In this document: positions 55,628-63,692 of the stretch, in pieces
Layout of the letters: each line of letters opens with the position of its first letter
How positions within the stretch are numbered: position 1 is the stretch's first letter
From: Pedobacter cryoconitis
GTDB taxonomy: Bacteria > Bacteroidota > Bacteroidia > Sphingobacteriales > Sphingobacteriaceae
DNA length: 64,000 nt
Direction: 5' to 3'
Assembly: GCF_014200595.1 (NCBI RefSeq)
Contig: NZ_JACHCG010000004.1
Span: forward strand, 124,001 to 188,000
Notes under the pieces: model-generated
What the model was told of the DNA's origin: nothing
What the model saw: only the letters and a program-made list of their open reading frames with translations
Database searches by the model: none
Program-made: the position numbers and the translations under genes

Positions 55628-55678
55628 ATTGATCCCTATAAAATGAATTTTGGATCAGTAAAAAATTCAGGCAGAAAA

Positions 55679-55712
55679 CAAAAAAGCTCTATTTCGTATG
55701 AAATAGAGCTTT
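55679..55712 (-). terminator. Intrinsic terminator of tRNA-Phe copy 1
   Basis: AAAGCTCTATTTC (55683-55695) pairs perfectly over 13 bp with its complement at 55700-55712 around GTAT. The minus strand then reads TTTTTTG. It starts 9 bp past the tRNA 3' end. Confidence 0.9.
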
Positions 55713-55720
55713 CTAAGTTG

Positions 55721-55793
55721 TGGTGTGGGCCGGGATCGAACCGGCGACACAAGGATTTTCAATCCTTTGCTCTACCGACTGAGCTACCGCACC
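55721..55793 (-). tRNA. tRNA-Phe (GAA), copy 1
   Basis: A 73-nt cloverleaf. Acceptor GGTGCGG faces CCACACC, with one C-A mismatch at pair 5-68. The anticodon arm AAGGA-TTGAAAA-TCCTT gives GAA. The T-arm is GCCGGTTCGATCCCGGC and the discriminator is A. It is identical to copy 2 at 63409-63481, including the mismatch. Confidence 0.95.
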
Positions 55794-55844
55794 ATCCTTT
55801 TATTAACATGATTTCAATCATGCCCCACCTCGGTTGGTGGGCTG

Positions 55845-55875
55845 CAAATGTAGTTTCTTTTTTTGGATTTCAAAA
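55845..55875 (-). promoter_or_regulatory. Promoter of tRNA-Phe copy 1
   Basis: TTTTG (55871-55875), 18 bases, then TACATTTG (55845-55852) on the minus strand. Between promoter and tRNA the leader forms a CCCACC/GGTGGG hairpin. The same promoter sequence precedes copy 2. Confidence 0.8.
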
Positions 55876-55909
55876 TGGTTAGTGCATTTTATTTAAAATA
55901 AATGCATTT

Positions 55910-56290
55910 TTATTCTTCTGAGTCAGAATTTACAGGCTCCAGTGTCTTCAACTCTTCTTCAGTAAACAGCCTTGAATGTATGATAAACCCCATATCTAAA
56001 GTTGATTCAAGGGAGAAACCAGCGGCCCTCCCTTCCATAACATCTAAAGTAAGCTGGGTGTGTTTCCAGTATTCAAACTGATCTCCAGCCATATAAAACT
56101 TGCATCCTTCAATTTCTCCAAGACAAACATCGTTAGATCCGATCAGAAAACCTCCTTTTTCAAAACAATGTGGATAGGACCCTTCACAACATCCCCCGCT
56201 CTGATGAAAAAATAACTCACCATATTCTGCTTTCAACTGATTGATTACACCTATGGCTTTTTCTGTCACTAAGATTCTCTTGCTGCTCAT
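55910..56290 (-). CDS. DUF779 family protein
   Basis: A 126-residue protein with the pattern RILVTEKAIGVINQLKAEYG, FFHQSGGCCEGSYPHCFEKG, GSNDVCLGEIEGCKFYM and GRAAGFSLESTLDMGFII. The family has conserved cysteine/histidine residues (CCEGSYPHC) and is often encoded beside aldehyde dehydrogenases, but its role is not established. Here it follows an alcohol dehydrogenase (gap 2 bp) and an aldehyde dehydrogenase on the same strand. Confidence 0.88.
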   Translation of the reverse strand: MSSKRILVTEKAIGVINQLKAEYGELFFHQSGGCCEGSYPHCFEKGGFLIGSNDVCLGEIEGCKFYMAGDQFEYWKHTQLTLDVMEGRAAGFSLESTLDMGFIIHSRLFTEEELKTLEPVNSDSEE

Positions 56291-56292
56291 GA

Positions 56293-57360
56293 TTATTTAG
56301 CAATTTTAACCAATATTTTCACCTGTGTAGGATTGTTCAGCAAGGCTTCAAATCCTTCTTCTACGATATTTTCAAGCTCAATTCTTGCAGTTACCAGTTT
56401 TTCAACAGGCATTCTGCCAGTATGAATCAGCTGAATTACTTCTGGAAAGATGTTCCGGTAAGCTATAGTCCCCTTAATGGTAATTTCACGCACAACCTGA
56501 TCAAAAGCGTTCGTTGTGACCGGTTTTCCAAAAAGAGCGACTAATAAAGCAGTACCTCCATTTTTTAAACTAGCAATTCCAGCATCATAAGTTGCCTGCA
56601 CACCTGCCGCATCAATATAAATATCCGCACCACCAGCAGTTAATTGCTTAACCTGAGCTGACACATCTTTCTCTTTTCCATTGATGACCTGGGTAGCGCC
56701 AATTTCAAGCGCTTTCTCTAAACGTTTTTCGGCAACGTCTACAACAATCACGGTTGCAGCACCAGCTGCAATTGCAGCCTGTACACAGAGTAACCCAATC
56801 GGTCCGGCCCCAAATATAACACAAGACTGTCCGAGCTTTAATCCACTGCTTTTTACCGCATATACAGCTACCGCAGCTGGTTCAACCAATGCTCCCTGCT
56901 CAAAGCTCATGCTGTCAGGAATAGGATGTACCATATAATCTTCTACGACAACAAACTTCGCAAAACCACCGTTCGAGGTCAGTCCGACAAAGCCCAGTGG
57001 TTCTGACAGATTATACTCACCAGTCACAATAAAGGGGCTTTCAGGATTTCTAAAAAGAGGTTCTACAACTACTCTGTCCCCTACTTTCACTTGCCTGACT
57101 TCTTTTCCAACTTCGGTAACCACGCCCGAGAATTCATGACCTAAAGTGGTTACGCCAATATGTCCGTTTAAAGGATAGGGCACATCAGCAGGAATCAACA
57201 TAGGCCCGTGTGCATATTCATGCAAATCAGAACCACAAATACCCGCGTACTGCACTTCTATTTTCACTTGTTTACTACCAGTGGAGGGTATTGGGGCATC
57301 TTCTACTCTAATATCTTTAGCGGCATACCAACGGGCAGCTTTCATAACAGGAACTGACAT
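56293..57360 (-). CDS. Zinc-type alcohol dehydrogenase, 2,3-butanediol dehydrogenase-like
   Basis: A 355-residue MDR-family enzyme. Catalytic zinc ligands are C in YAGICGSDLHEY and H-E in TTLGHEFSGV. The nucleotide-binding motif is VIFGAGPIGLLCVQAAIAAG. Overall pattern is closest to (R,R)-butanediol dehydrogenases. The four cysteines of the structural zinc loop are absent (EPLFRNPESPFIVTGEYNLS), as in some members of that group. It lies between the DUF779 and aldehyde dehydrogenase genes and probably supplies the aldehyde or ketone step. Substrate is inferred. Confidence 0.85.
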   Translation of the reverse strand: MSVPVMKAARWYAAKDIRVEDAPIPSTGSKQVKIEVQYAGICGSDLHEYAHGPMLIPADVPYPLNGHIGVTTLGHEFSGVVTEVGKEVRQVKVGDRVVVEPLFRNPESPFIVTGEYNLSEPLGFVGLTSNGGFAKFVVVEDYMVHPIPDSMSFEQGALVEPAAVAVYAVKSSGLKLGQSCVIFGAGPIGLLCVQAAIAAGAATVIVVDVAEKRLEKALEIGATQVINGKEKDVSAQVKQLTAGGADIYIDAAGVQATYDAGIASLKNGGTALLVALFGKPVTTNAFDQVVREITIKGTIAYRNIFPEVIQLIHTGRMPVEKLVTARIELENIVEEGFEALLNNPTQVKILVKIAK

Positions 57361-57387
57361 ATATAAAATGGTTTAATAATAATTAAT

Positions 57388-58881
57388 TTAAAAGAACCCT
57401 AGCTTGTTCTTGTCATAAGAGATCAGCATATTCTTAACGCTTCGGTAATGGTCAAGCATCATTTTATGGTTCTCTCTGCCGAATCCGGATTTTTTATAAC
57501 CACCGAATGGCGCATGGGCAGGATAAGAGTGATATTGGTTCACCCATACACGACCAGCCTGGATAGCACGTGGCACCTGATATAACTCATGTGCATCACG
57601 TGTCCATACGCCGGCACCTAACCCATATAAAGTATCGTTTGCAATTTCAATAGCTTCTTCTACTGTTTTAAATGTTGTTACACAAAGGACCGGGCCAAAT
57701 ATTTCTTCCTGAAAAATCCGCATTTTGTTATGCCCTTTAAAGATGGTTGGTTCAATATAGTATCCTGTTTCCAGCTCTCCAGGTAATTTATTGATTCCTC
57801 CTCCGGTCAGTACTTCTGCTCCTTCTTCGATTCCTATTTTGATATAAGATAATATTTTTTGATACTGCTCATTGGAAGTCTGCGCGCCCATCATACTTTC
57901 CTGATCCAATGGGTTTAATGTTTTGATGGCCTTTGTCCGTTCAATAACACGACTGATAAATTTATCATAAAGGCCTTCCTGTATCAATAAACGGGATGGA
58001 CAGGTACAGACCTCACCCTGGTTCAGTGCGAACATCACCGCTCCTTCTACTGCTTTATCAAAGAACTCATCATCCTGAGCGCCTACAGAATCAAAAAATA
58101 TATTTGGTGATTTACCGCCTAACTCCATCGTTGATGGAATAATGTTTTCAGCAGCATATTGCATGATTAAACGACCTGAAGTGGTACTGCCGGTAAAGGC
58201 AACTTTAGAGATTCTTGAAGAGGTAGCCAGTGGTTTTCCGACTTCCAGACCATAACCATTTACAATATTTAATACCCCTGGAGGAAGAATATCACCAATC
58301 AGCTCCATTAAAATAATAATTGATACTGGAGTCTGTTCTGCTGGTTTAACCACCGTACAGCAGCCCGCAGCCAATGCCGGCGCTATTTTCCAGGTAGCCA
58401 TCAGCAAAGGAAAATTCCAGGGTATAATCTGCGCTACAACGCCTATCGGCTCGTGCAGCACGATGCTTACTGTATGTTCATCATGCTCTGCAACAGTACC
58501 TTCCTCGCCTCTGATTACACCAGCAAAATATCTGAAGTGATCTACTACAAGAGGCAAATCCGCAGCTAATGTTTCTCTGATCGCTTTACCATTGTCGATG
58601 GTTTCAACTGTGGCGAGGTAAGTTAAATTATCTTCTATTTTCTGCGCAACTTTCAACAGGATATTACTTCTGTAGGCTGGAGAACTTTTACTCCACGTTT
58701 TAAAAGCTTCGTGTGCGGCATCCAATGCCAGCTCCACGTCTTCTTTACTTGATCTTGCTGCTTTTGTAAATACTTTCCCGTCTACAGGAGATATGTTATC
58801 AAAATAGATACCTTTTACTGGCGGTACAAACTTGCCTCCGATAAAATTATCATAATGAGATTTAAATGCCGGTCTTTCCAT
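57388..58881 (-). CDS. NAD-dependent aldehyde dehydrogenase
   Basis: A 497-residue protein of normal length. The catalytic cysteine is in [16 protein letters not shown] and the general-base glutamate is in [10 protein letters not shown]. Cofactor and fold motifs are [37 protein letters not shown] and [14 protein letters not shown]. It resembles AcoD/acetaldehyde dehydrogenase-type enzymes that are encoded with DUF779. It is the first gene of a three-gene minus-strand operon, with a divergent AraC-type regulator upstream. Confidence 0.93.
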   Translation of the reverse strand: MERPAFKSHYDNFIGGKFVPPVKGIYFDNISPVDGKVFTKAARSSKEDVELALDAAHEAFKTWSKSSPAYRSNILLKVAQKIEDNLTYLATVETIDNGKAIRETLAADLPLVVDHFRYFAGVIRGEEGTVAEHDEHTVSIVLHEPIGVVAQIIPWNFPLLMATWKIAPALAAGCCTVVKPAEQTPVSIIILMELIGDILPPGVLNIVNGYGLEVGKPLATSSRISKVAFTGSTTSGRLIMQYAAENIIPSTMELGGKSPNIFFDSVGAQDDEFFDKAVEGAVMFALNQGEVCTCPSRLLIQEGLYDKFISRVIERTKAIKTLNPLDQESMMGAQTSNEQYQKILSYIKIGIEEGAEVLTGGGINKLPGELETGYYIEPTIFKGHNKMRIFQEEIFGPVLCVTTFKTVEEAIEIANDTLYGLGAGVWTRDAHELYQVPRAIQAGRVWVNQYHSYPAHAPFGGYKKSGFGRENHKMMLDHYRSVKNMLISYDKNKLGFF

Positions 58882-58910
58882 GAGGATATGAATTTATGAT
58901 TTGGTTACTG

Positions 58911-58918
58911 CAAACGTA
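58911..58918 (-). promoter_or_regulatory. -7 box of the aldehyde dehydrogenase operon
   Basis: TACGTTTG on the minus strand, a full match to TAnnTTTG, 29 bp before the start codon. There is no TTTG at the usual upstream distance, as expected for a promoter that needs an activator such as the divergent AraC protein. Confidence 0.6.
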
Positions 58919-59002
58919 ACAGCTAATTGAAACCGGAGATAGGACAATTGTAGCAAGTAGTAGCATTATTGTTGCAGAAACGTAAGCGTACTGAAATAAA
59001 GT

Positions 59003-59010
59003 TATATTTG
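59003..59010 (+). promoter_or_regulatory. -7 box of the AraC-type gene
   Basis: TATATTTG on the plus strand, 37 bp before the start codon. The 84 bp between this and the opposite -7 box are the probable operator region for the regulator. Confidence 0.55.
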
Positions 59011-59047
59011 AGTATACGCCCTTAGTACTAACCAAAACCTATAGGTC

Positions 59048-59962
59048 ATGATGCAGCATAAATTAAATCTTGTTGAGCTGAGTAAGGAAGCGAATTTACA
59101 AACCCTGGTAGAAAACAGAACAGCCTATACACTGGAACGCTGTGAGCTGAACGTGTTTGAAACTTATTCTGAGTCGTATAAAGTACCTTTGACTTTCAAT
59201 GATTTTGTCATCACCAGCATGTTGCGCGGTAAAAAGGTAATGCATCTTGGTGATCAGCAGGGTTTCGATTATTTGCCAGGAGAGACTGTCATTGTCCGCC
59301 CTTCCCAAACAATGGAAATAGATTTCCCCGGGGCTTCCGATCACAATCCTGCACAATGTATTGCATTGGCCATAGACAACGACCAGATTAAACAGACTAT
59401 CCGTTATCTGAATGAGTATTTTCCTAAAACTACCGCTGGTCAGCAGTGGTCTTTGAATTATGAGGAATATCATTTTTACAACAATGAAGAGATCTCATTT
59501 TTAATTAATAAGATTATCCGCATTTGTGCGGAGGAGTCAAAAGAGAAAGATGTACTGGCAGATTTGACCTTAAAGGAATTACTGGTCAGGATTATGCAGA
59601 CACAAAATTTAAAGACCATTGGCCGCACTGATACGAATCATAATCCCCTGGCTTTTGTAATTGGTTATATTAAAGCTAATCTGAATGAGAAAATAAGCAT
59701 CAATAGCTTAAGTAGTAAGGCTTGCATGAGCAAAGCTACTTTTTACAGATTATTTAAACGGGAACTCGGTATCAGTCCAAATGATTTTATCTTAACCGAA
59801 AAGATAAACCGCGCGAAACAAATGCTTGCTACACCTGGTTCAAAGATTGCTGCGGTCAGTTATGAGCTTGGATTCAGTGATGCTAATTACTTTATCCGTG
59901 TATTCAAAAAACTTGAGGGTATTACTCCCGGAAGTTATCAATTGCAATTATCTGCGCTATAA
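59048..59962 (+). CDS. AraC-family transcriptional regulator
   Basis: A 304-residue protein. The N-terminal sensor domain (about 1-190) resembles the AraC_N cupin-like region (YKVPLTFNDFVITSMLRGKK, DYLPGETVIVRPSQTMEIDF). The C-terminal double helix-turn-helix (about 205-300) reads LSSKACMSKATFYRLFKREL, INRAKQMLATPGSKIAAVSY and ELGFSDANYFIRVFKKLEGI. It is divergent from the aldehyde/alcohol dehydrogenase operon and is the likely activator of that operon. Confidence 0.92.
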   Translation: MMQHKLNLVELSKEANLQTLVENRTAYTLERCELNVFETYSESYKVPLTFNDFVITSMLRGKKVMHLGDQQGFDYLPGETVIVRPSQTMEIDFPGASDHNPAQCIALAIDNDQIKQTIRYLNEYFPKTTAGQQWSLNYEEYHFYNNEEISFLINKIIRICAEESKEKDVLADLTLKELLVRIMQTQNLKTIGRTDTNHNPLAFVIGYIKANLNEKISINSLSSKACMSKATFYRLFKRELGISPNDFILTEKINRAKQMLATPGSKIAAVSYELGFSDANYFIRVFKKLEGITPGSYQLQLSAL

Positions 59963-60045
59963 TATTACCAGCTTATAAATTTATCAGGAAGTTCTCTTGC
60001 AAAAATTTATTTGCCGGCAAAAATCATATTTAACAAACAATTCAA

Positions 60046-60053
60046 TACATTTG
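60046..60053 (+). promoter_or_regulatory. -7 box of the outer-membrane barrel gene
   Basis: TACATTTG, full match to TAnnTTTG, 34 bp before the ATG at 60087. This excludes the in-frame upstream start at 59997 as the translation start for this transcript. Confidence 0.6.
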
Positions 60054-60086
60054 CGCTCCAAGAAAATAAACCACTTAGCGCTCAAA

Positions 60087-60914
60087 ATGTTATCATATAT
60101 TAAAATTAATTTTATTGCTCAGGCAATTTTTAAATCATCACGTGTTTTTCTTTTAACAACAACATCAATATTATTTCTTATTAATATTGCTTCTGCTCAA
60201 AAAACTAAGGAAACCAATAAACACAGCAAATTTTCTGACTCTTTAAAAAATAAATTAGAAGTTGGTATAGCTGCTGGGTTAAGTTTAAACCACTTCACTA
60301 AAGGACAGCCTCAAACTGGATCAAATACAGGATATACTGCCGGAATTTCAGTTAACTACAAGTTGGTTAAGGAAATAAGCCTGCAATTAGAAGTAAATTC
60401 TTTGCAGCAAGGTGGAAGTATGATCCGTTTCAAGGATGACACGAGGTTTGGTTTACCAGAAAGTTTTGAGACTAAAAATGTGAAGAACAGTTCTTATAAA
60501 CTGAATAGTATCGAGATCCCTCTTTTACTTAATTATACATTTAAGCTTAAACAGCTATGGAAACCTTCGGTCTATGTTGGTGGAAGTTATGCATACACTT
60601 ATAATGTAAACGAACGCTATCAGAAAACCGGCGACCTTCTACCGGGAGAAGATATTATTGCGACAGTTAATGCTTCACAGAATGCGGGCAACTTATTCAA
60701 TGCTTCAAGGTTCAACTTAATAGTAGGCGCGAATTTAAAGTTGCCTTTGACTTCAAGATTCCTCCTGCTTATAGACATGAGATATTTAAATGGCTTGTCA
60801 TCAGCAAGGGACAAATATTCTTATATGGAAAAAGTGGGGTTTGGAACAAATATCAGAGCAAACTCTTTCCTTACAAAACTAGGCATCATTATGCCGCTAT
60901 CAACTCTTAAATAG
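60087..60914 (+). CDS. Outer-membrane beta-barrel protein (PorT/OmpA-barrel type)
   Basis: A 275-residue protein from the ATG at 60087. The signal peptide is the hydrophobic segment VFLLTTTSILFLINIASAQ. The mature part has alternating beta-strand patterns (LEVGIAAGLSLNHFTKG, GYTAGISVNYKLVKEISLQL, IPLLLNYTFKLKQLWKPSVY, FNLIVGANLKLPLTSRFLLL), as in small porin-like barrels of Bacteroidota. It lies 49 bp upstream of a lipoprotein gene and probably shares its transcript. Confidence 0.8.
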   Translation: MLSYIKINFIAQAIFKSSRVFLLTTTSILFLINIASAQKTKETNKHSKFSDSLKNKLEVGIAAGLSLNHFTKGQPQTGSNTGYTAGISVNYKLVKEISLQLEVNSLQQGGSMIRFKDDTRFGLPESFETKNVKNSSYKLNSIEIPLLLNYTFKLKQLWKPSVYVGGSYAYTYNVNERYQKTGDLLPGEDIIATVNASQNAGNLFNASRFNLIVGANLKLPLTSRFLLLIDMRYLNGLSSARDKYSYMEKVGFGTNIRANSFLTKLGIIMPLSTLK

Positions 60915-60963
60915 AGTTCCATTCAATCAAAAAATCCAATTTACTTAAATAAATAAGCATAAT

Positions 60964-62391
60964 ATGAAGCCAAAATTTACTATTTTAACGGTTATAGCGC
61001 TCGCTATTCTGATTGCAGGTTGCAGTAAGGATAAGTTCAACGAGAATGATGCCATCAATGCCCAAAAAGACCTGCTGAATTTAAAATATCAGCATGAACT
61101 TGATCTTGAAATATTAAAACAAAAGGGTGCAACTGCTATGCAGCAATTAATCAATACAGCTGCTCTTGAACAGTTAAAGCTGAATGATAGTTTGAAAATA
61201 AAAAGTAATATCGCTGCTAGAAAGCAAGATTATACGGTAAGAGTTGTTGATGTGATCTCTAATGCTCCACTTGCAGATGCTGATGTTACAGTATCTTCTG
61301 AAGGAAAAATATTCGCAGCAAAAACAAATGCACAGGGTATAGTTACTTTTACAGCCTTATATCTATTCCCAACAAGTACTTTCCTGGTTTCAAAAACCGG
61401 ATACGCTGCAACTCAGATTTCACAACAGTTTGCTGGTAATAGCAATGTGAAATTGTGGAATACTACAGATTTAACAAATGAGATTACTGGTAGTCTTTAT
61501 ATTGAAACAGATTTAACAAATAATATTCCAGAAAAAGTAGGGGCCAAAGTATTAGTGACAGCTGCTGCAAACATTCCTACAAATTCTTCAGAGTCTTATA
61601 CTGTTTATTTTCCAACATATACTGATGCAGCTGGTGTTTACAGTATTAAAGTTCCTGCTGCTCCAAACGGATATACACTTACATTTGAACAAATCTCTGC
61701 CGATCAAAAGCTTTATGTAAACGCAACAGAAGATAATGCTGTAACTTCATTTCCAAGTAGCTTACCAAGGTTAACTACAGTAAAAACTTATTTTAATGTG
61801 AATAGTTACAATGCTCCGGTTCCAGCAGTATATAGCGCTTATTACTTTAAAGCTACACCTGATAAGGCTGGTAAAATTCTATACATTCCAGGAAATACTA
61901 ATTACAGTTATTACAACCAGGTGTTGTTATCTACTTTAGGTGACAAATTTCAGGTAGAAAAACTTAATATCAACAGTACTAATACCCAAAATGGTAATGT
62001 CGACATGGGTTTATATACCTACGATGCCAATACCAAAATTGATGTAGAAATAGTTGACATAACGGGAAATACAATACAATCGGCTCCTAAATTAATGGCT
62101 AACATAGGGTCTAATGGAAAGATAGCTTATACTTACTCTGCTGAAGGTGGAAATGGCTATATTCATCTTAAAAGAGATGATGCCGGTGTTTTAGTACCTG
62201 ACGCTAAAGGAGTTATTTTAAAGGCTGTGCCATATGATTCATACTACTCTGCACTAGGTAATAGTTCAAATCTAAACATAGCATCAAACAGATACGTAAC
62301 CAATAGTTACTTACTAAGTAATAAAGGTGACAAAAAAGTTGTCAACTTTTACTACGGTTCTGGCGATAGCAGAGTAAAACAAGTATACTAG
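60964..62391 (+). CDS. Lipoprotein with carboxypeptidase-regulatory-like domain, function unknown
   Basis: A 475-residue protein. The type II signal ends LAILIAGCSKDKF (lipid Cys at about residue 20). A short coiled coil follows (about 30-85), then a beta-sandwich with the pattern VRVVDVISNAPLADADVTVS, TNAQGIVTFTALYLFPTSTF (about 90-150), as in CarboxypepD_reg domains. The remaining 300 residues are beta-rich and Tyr/Asn/Thr-rich. Probably exposed on the cell surface. I do not recognise a named family. It is followed by a strong terminator. Confidence 0.75.
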   Translation: MKPKFTILTVIALAILIAGCSKDKFNENDAINAQKDLLNLKYQHELDLEILKQKGATAMQQLINTAALEQLKLNDSLKIKSNIAARKQDYTVRVVDVISNAPLADADVTVSSEGKIFAAKTNAQGIVTFTALYLFPTSTFLVSKTGYAATQISQQFAGNSNVKLWNTTDLTNEITGSLYIETDLTNNIPEKVGAKVLVTAAANIPTNSSESYTVYFPTYTDAAGVYSIKVPAAPNGYTLTFEQISADQKLYVNATEDNAVTSFPSSLPRLTTVKTYFNVNSYNAPVPAVYSAYYFKATPDKAGKILYIPGNTNYSYYNQVLLSTLGDKFQVEKLNINSTNTQNGNVDMGLYTYDANTKIDVEIVDITGNTIQSAPKLMANIGSNGKIAYTYSAEGGNGYIHLKRDDAGVLVPDAKGVILKAVPYDSYYSALGNSSNLNIASNRYVTNSYLLSNKGDKKVVNFYYGSGDSRVKQVY

Positions 62392-62420
62392 TTAATAGCC
62401 AACATATTTAGTTTAACATA

Positions 62421-62459
62421 AAAAAAGAGAGGGTTTCCCAGGAAGCCTTCTCTTTTTTT
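62421..62459 (+). terminator. Intrinsic terminator after the lipoprotein gene
   Basis: AAAAAAGAGAGGGTTTCC (62421-62438) pairs over 18 bp, with two G-U pairs, with the arm at 62441-62458, ending in seven T. It lies 30 bp after the stop codon. Confidence 0.88.
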
Positions 62460-62614
62460 ATGTTATGTTTTCCAATATCAAGGGATCAAGTCATAAACTT
62501 GCGGATTAGGGATTAAATTTCAAGTTTTGGGTTTGATATTTTTTGAGTTCAAAGCAACTGGTTAAGATTCTTTAATAAGATGATTACTTCCTGATTTTTC
62601 CAGGCTTGCTACTT

Positions 62615-62767
62615 TTACGAAAGTTCTCTGATGCCTTTTTCGGTTTCCATTGATTGTTTCATTATGCCCGGTACAGAACTTTTGAAACAACCAGTACTCC
62701 AAACTGCTGCTTTAAAAATGAAATCGCCTAGGATTCCCTTTAAAAATTTACCCGTTAAACTTCCCAT
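62615..62767 (-). pseudogene. Truncated small ORF, DUF6266-like N-terminus (copy 2)
   Basis: From the ATG at 62767 the minus strand encodes 50 residues, beginning MGSLTGKFLKGILGDF and ending GIRELS before a stop. It differs from copy 1 by few changes in the first 24 codons and then continues. Beyond the stop, another frame reads FRKSSKPGKIRK, which could be the frameshifted remains of a longer protein. Assignment to DUF6266 rests on memory of the N-terminal KGILGGFSGK pattern. Confidence 0.5.
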
Positions 62768-62834
62768 AATAAATAAATGCTTTTCCATAAATGTAAATCA
62801 TTAATGTTAAAGTGCATCATCAGGAGTAGACAAT

Positions 62835-62878
62835 GTCCGTAATTGTCCGCAGCAGTCTGCAATTGTCCGTAGTTGTCC
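62835..62878 (-). repeat. 10-bp tandem repeat array inside element copy 2
   Basis: On the minus strand, units GACAACTACG, GACAATTGCA, GACTGCTGCG and GACAATTACG, followed by GACA. The period and unit order of copy 1 are kept despite base changes. Confidence 0.85.
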
Positions 62879-63372
62879 ATGCCTTAGTCAAAGGAAAAAT
62901 CATAAGGTTTATGAAGCTTCAGTTAGTTGTGCTTGAGTTGTGCCTGAGTGGTGGTCGGTGTAAGTGCAGGCCGTAACCAGCCCGGGAGTATGACAACTCT
63001 AAGTCATTTCAACTAGTTGTTTTGACTTGGACTTGCCATGCTCTCACGTTGCTTTAGCATTGCTCTTACCCTAACGAGTACTCGGACAGTACTCAGGCAG
63101 TACCCGGCCGATATAGATCTGTTATTTAGCTGTTTTGAATTTATTTACTAACAGCCCGGACTTGTTTCCCCTGAGTCATTCCCATGCAAATTGAAAGCTT
63201 TCAGCGCAACTTCCACAGGCATAAGCGCATCCGTGACAGCAAAGACTTTCTGTTTAGCGTGTCAAAAATTTATGCTTAAAAAAGAGACTGCTTCACAAGT
63301 TGATGACTTGATCCATATCAAGACTTACCCCTGCACAGTATGTTATCCAAAATAAAAAACCTTTGAAAACAA

Positions 63373-63400
63373 AAAAGCTCCAGATTTCTCTGAAGCTTTT
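63373..63400 (-). terminator. Intrinsic terminator of tRNA-Phe copy 2
   Basis: AAAAGCTCCAGA pairs with TCTGAAGCTTTT with one mismatch. The minus strand continues with TTTTTTG. It starts 8 bp past the tRNA 3' end. Confidence 0.8.
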
Positions 63401-63408
63401 AGAAGAAG

Positions 63409-63481
63409 TGGTGTGGGCCGGGATCGAACCGGCGACACAAGGATTTTCAATCCTTTGCTCTACCGACTGAGCTACCGCACC
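63409..63481 (-). tRNA. tRNA-Phe (GAA), copy 2
   Basis: A 73-nt cloverleaf, identical to the copy at 55721-55793, in the same orientation 7.7 kb away. Anticodon GAA; discriminator A; the same C-A mismatch in the acceptor stem. Confidence 0.95.
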
Positions 63482-63526
63482 ATCTTATTTCAACATGTTT
63501 GACCATGTTCCCCTCGGTTGGGAGTG

Positions 63527-63557
63527 CAAATGTAGTTTCTTTTTTCGAATTGCAAAA
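63527..63557 (-). promoter_or_regulatory. Promoter of tRNA-Phe copy 2
   Basis: TTTTG (63553-63557), 18 bases, then TACATTTG (63527-63534) on the minus strand. Spacing and core match the copy 1 promoter. Confidence 0.8.
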
Positions 63558-63692
63558 CTTTTTCTGAAAATAATTTAAAAACCCCTCAGAATTATTTAAA
63601 AAGGCTCTAAATTTGAAATAATTATGCAAGCATAGTATTTTTTGTCTGCTAATTATTTTAACTTAGCATGACTGTAAAAGATTAACCAAATA

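Larger units (their letters stand above)
55000..55635 (+). mobile_element. MITE-like element, copy 1 (636 bp, shorter)
   Basis: The left end GGATCAAGTCATCAA and the right end, whose complement is GGATCAATTCATAA, form terminal inverted repeats. The flanks are GTATAAAA (54992-54999) and CTATAAAA (55636-55643), an 8-bp target duplication with one mismatch. About 540 bp of the interior is repeated, in inverted orientation, in the second copy at 62483-63314. The interior holds a GC-rich hairpin (CCCGGCC/GGCCGGG, 55139-55159), an 11-bp-spaced GTACTGCC repeat (55211-55235), a 10-bp tandem array (55437-55480) and a 26-codon ORF at the right end. There is no transposase gene. Confidence 0.8.
62483..63314 (-). 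mobile_element. MITE-like element, copy 2 (832 bp, longer, inverted)
   Basis: The left end GGATCAAGTCATAAACTTG and the right end, whose complement is GGATCAAGTCATCAACTTG, are terminal inverted repeats. An exact 8-bp target duplication, ATATCAAG, flanks the element (62475-62482 and 63315-63322). The interior repeats copy 1 in opposite orientation, including the tandem array and the small ORF, and adds about 200 bp near the left end. No transposase is encoded, so it is non-autonomous. Ends starting with GG and an 8-bp duplication occur in several IS families, and I cannot assign one. Confidence 0.85.

Noticed and set aside
59997..60086. Upstream extension of the barrel protein
   Set aside because: The -7 box at 60046-60053 lies inside it, and the extension would bury the signal peptide.
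63447..63629. 60-codon minus-strand ORF at tRNA-Phe copy 2
   Set aside because: It reads through the promoter and the 5' half of the tRNA gene; not a protein gene.
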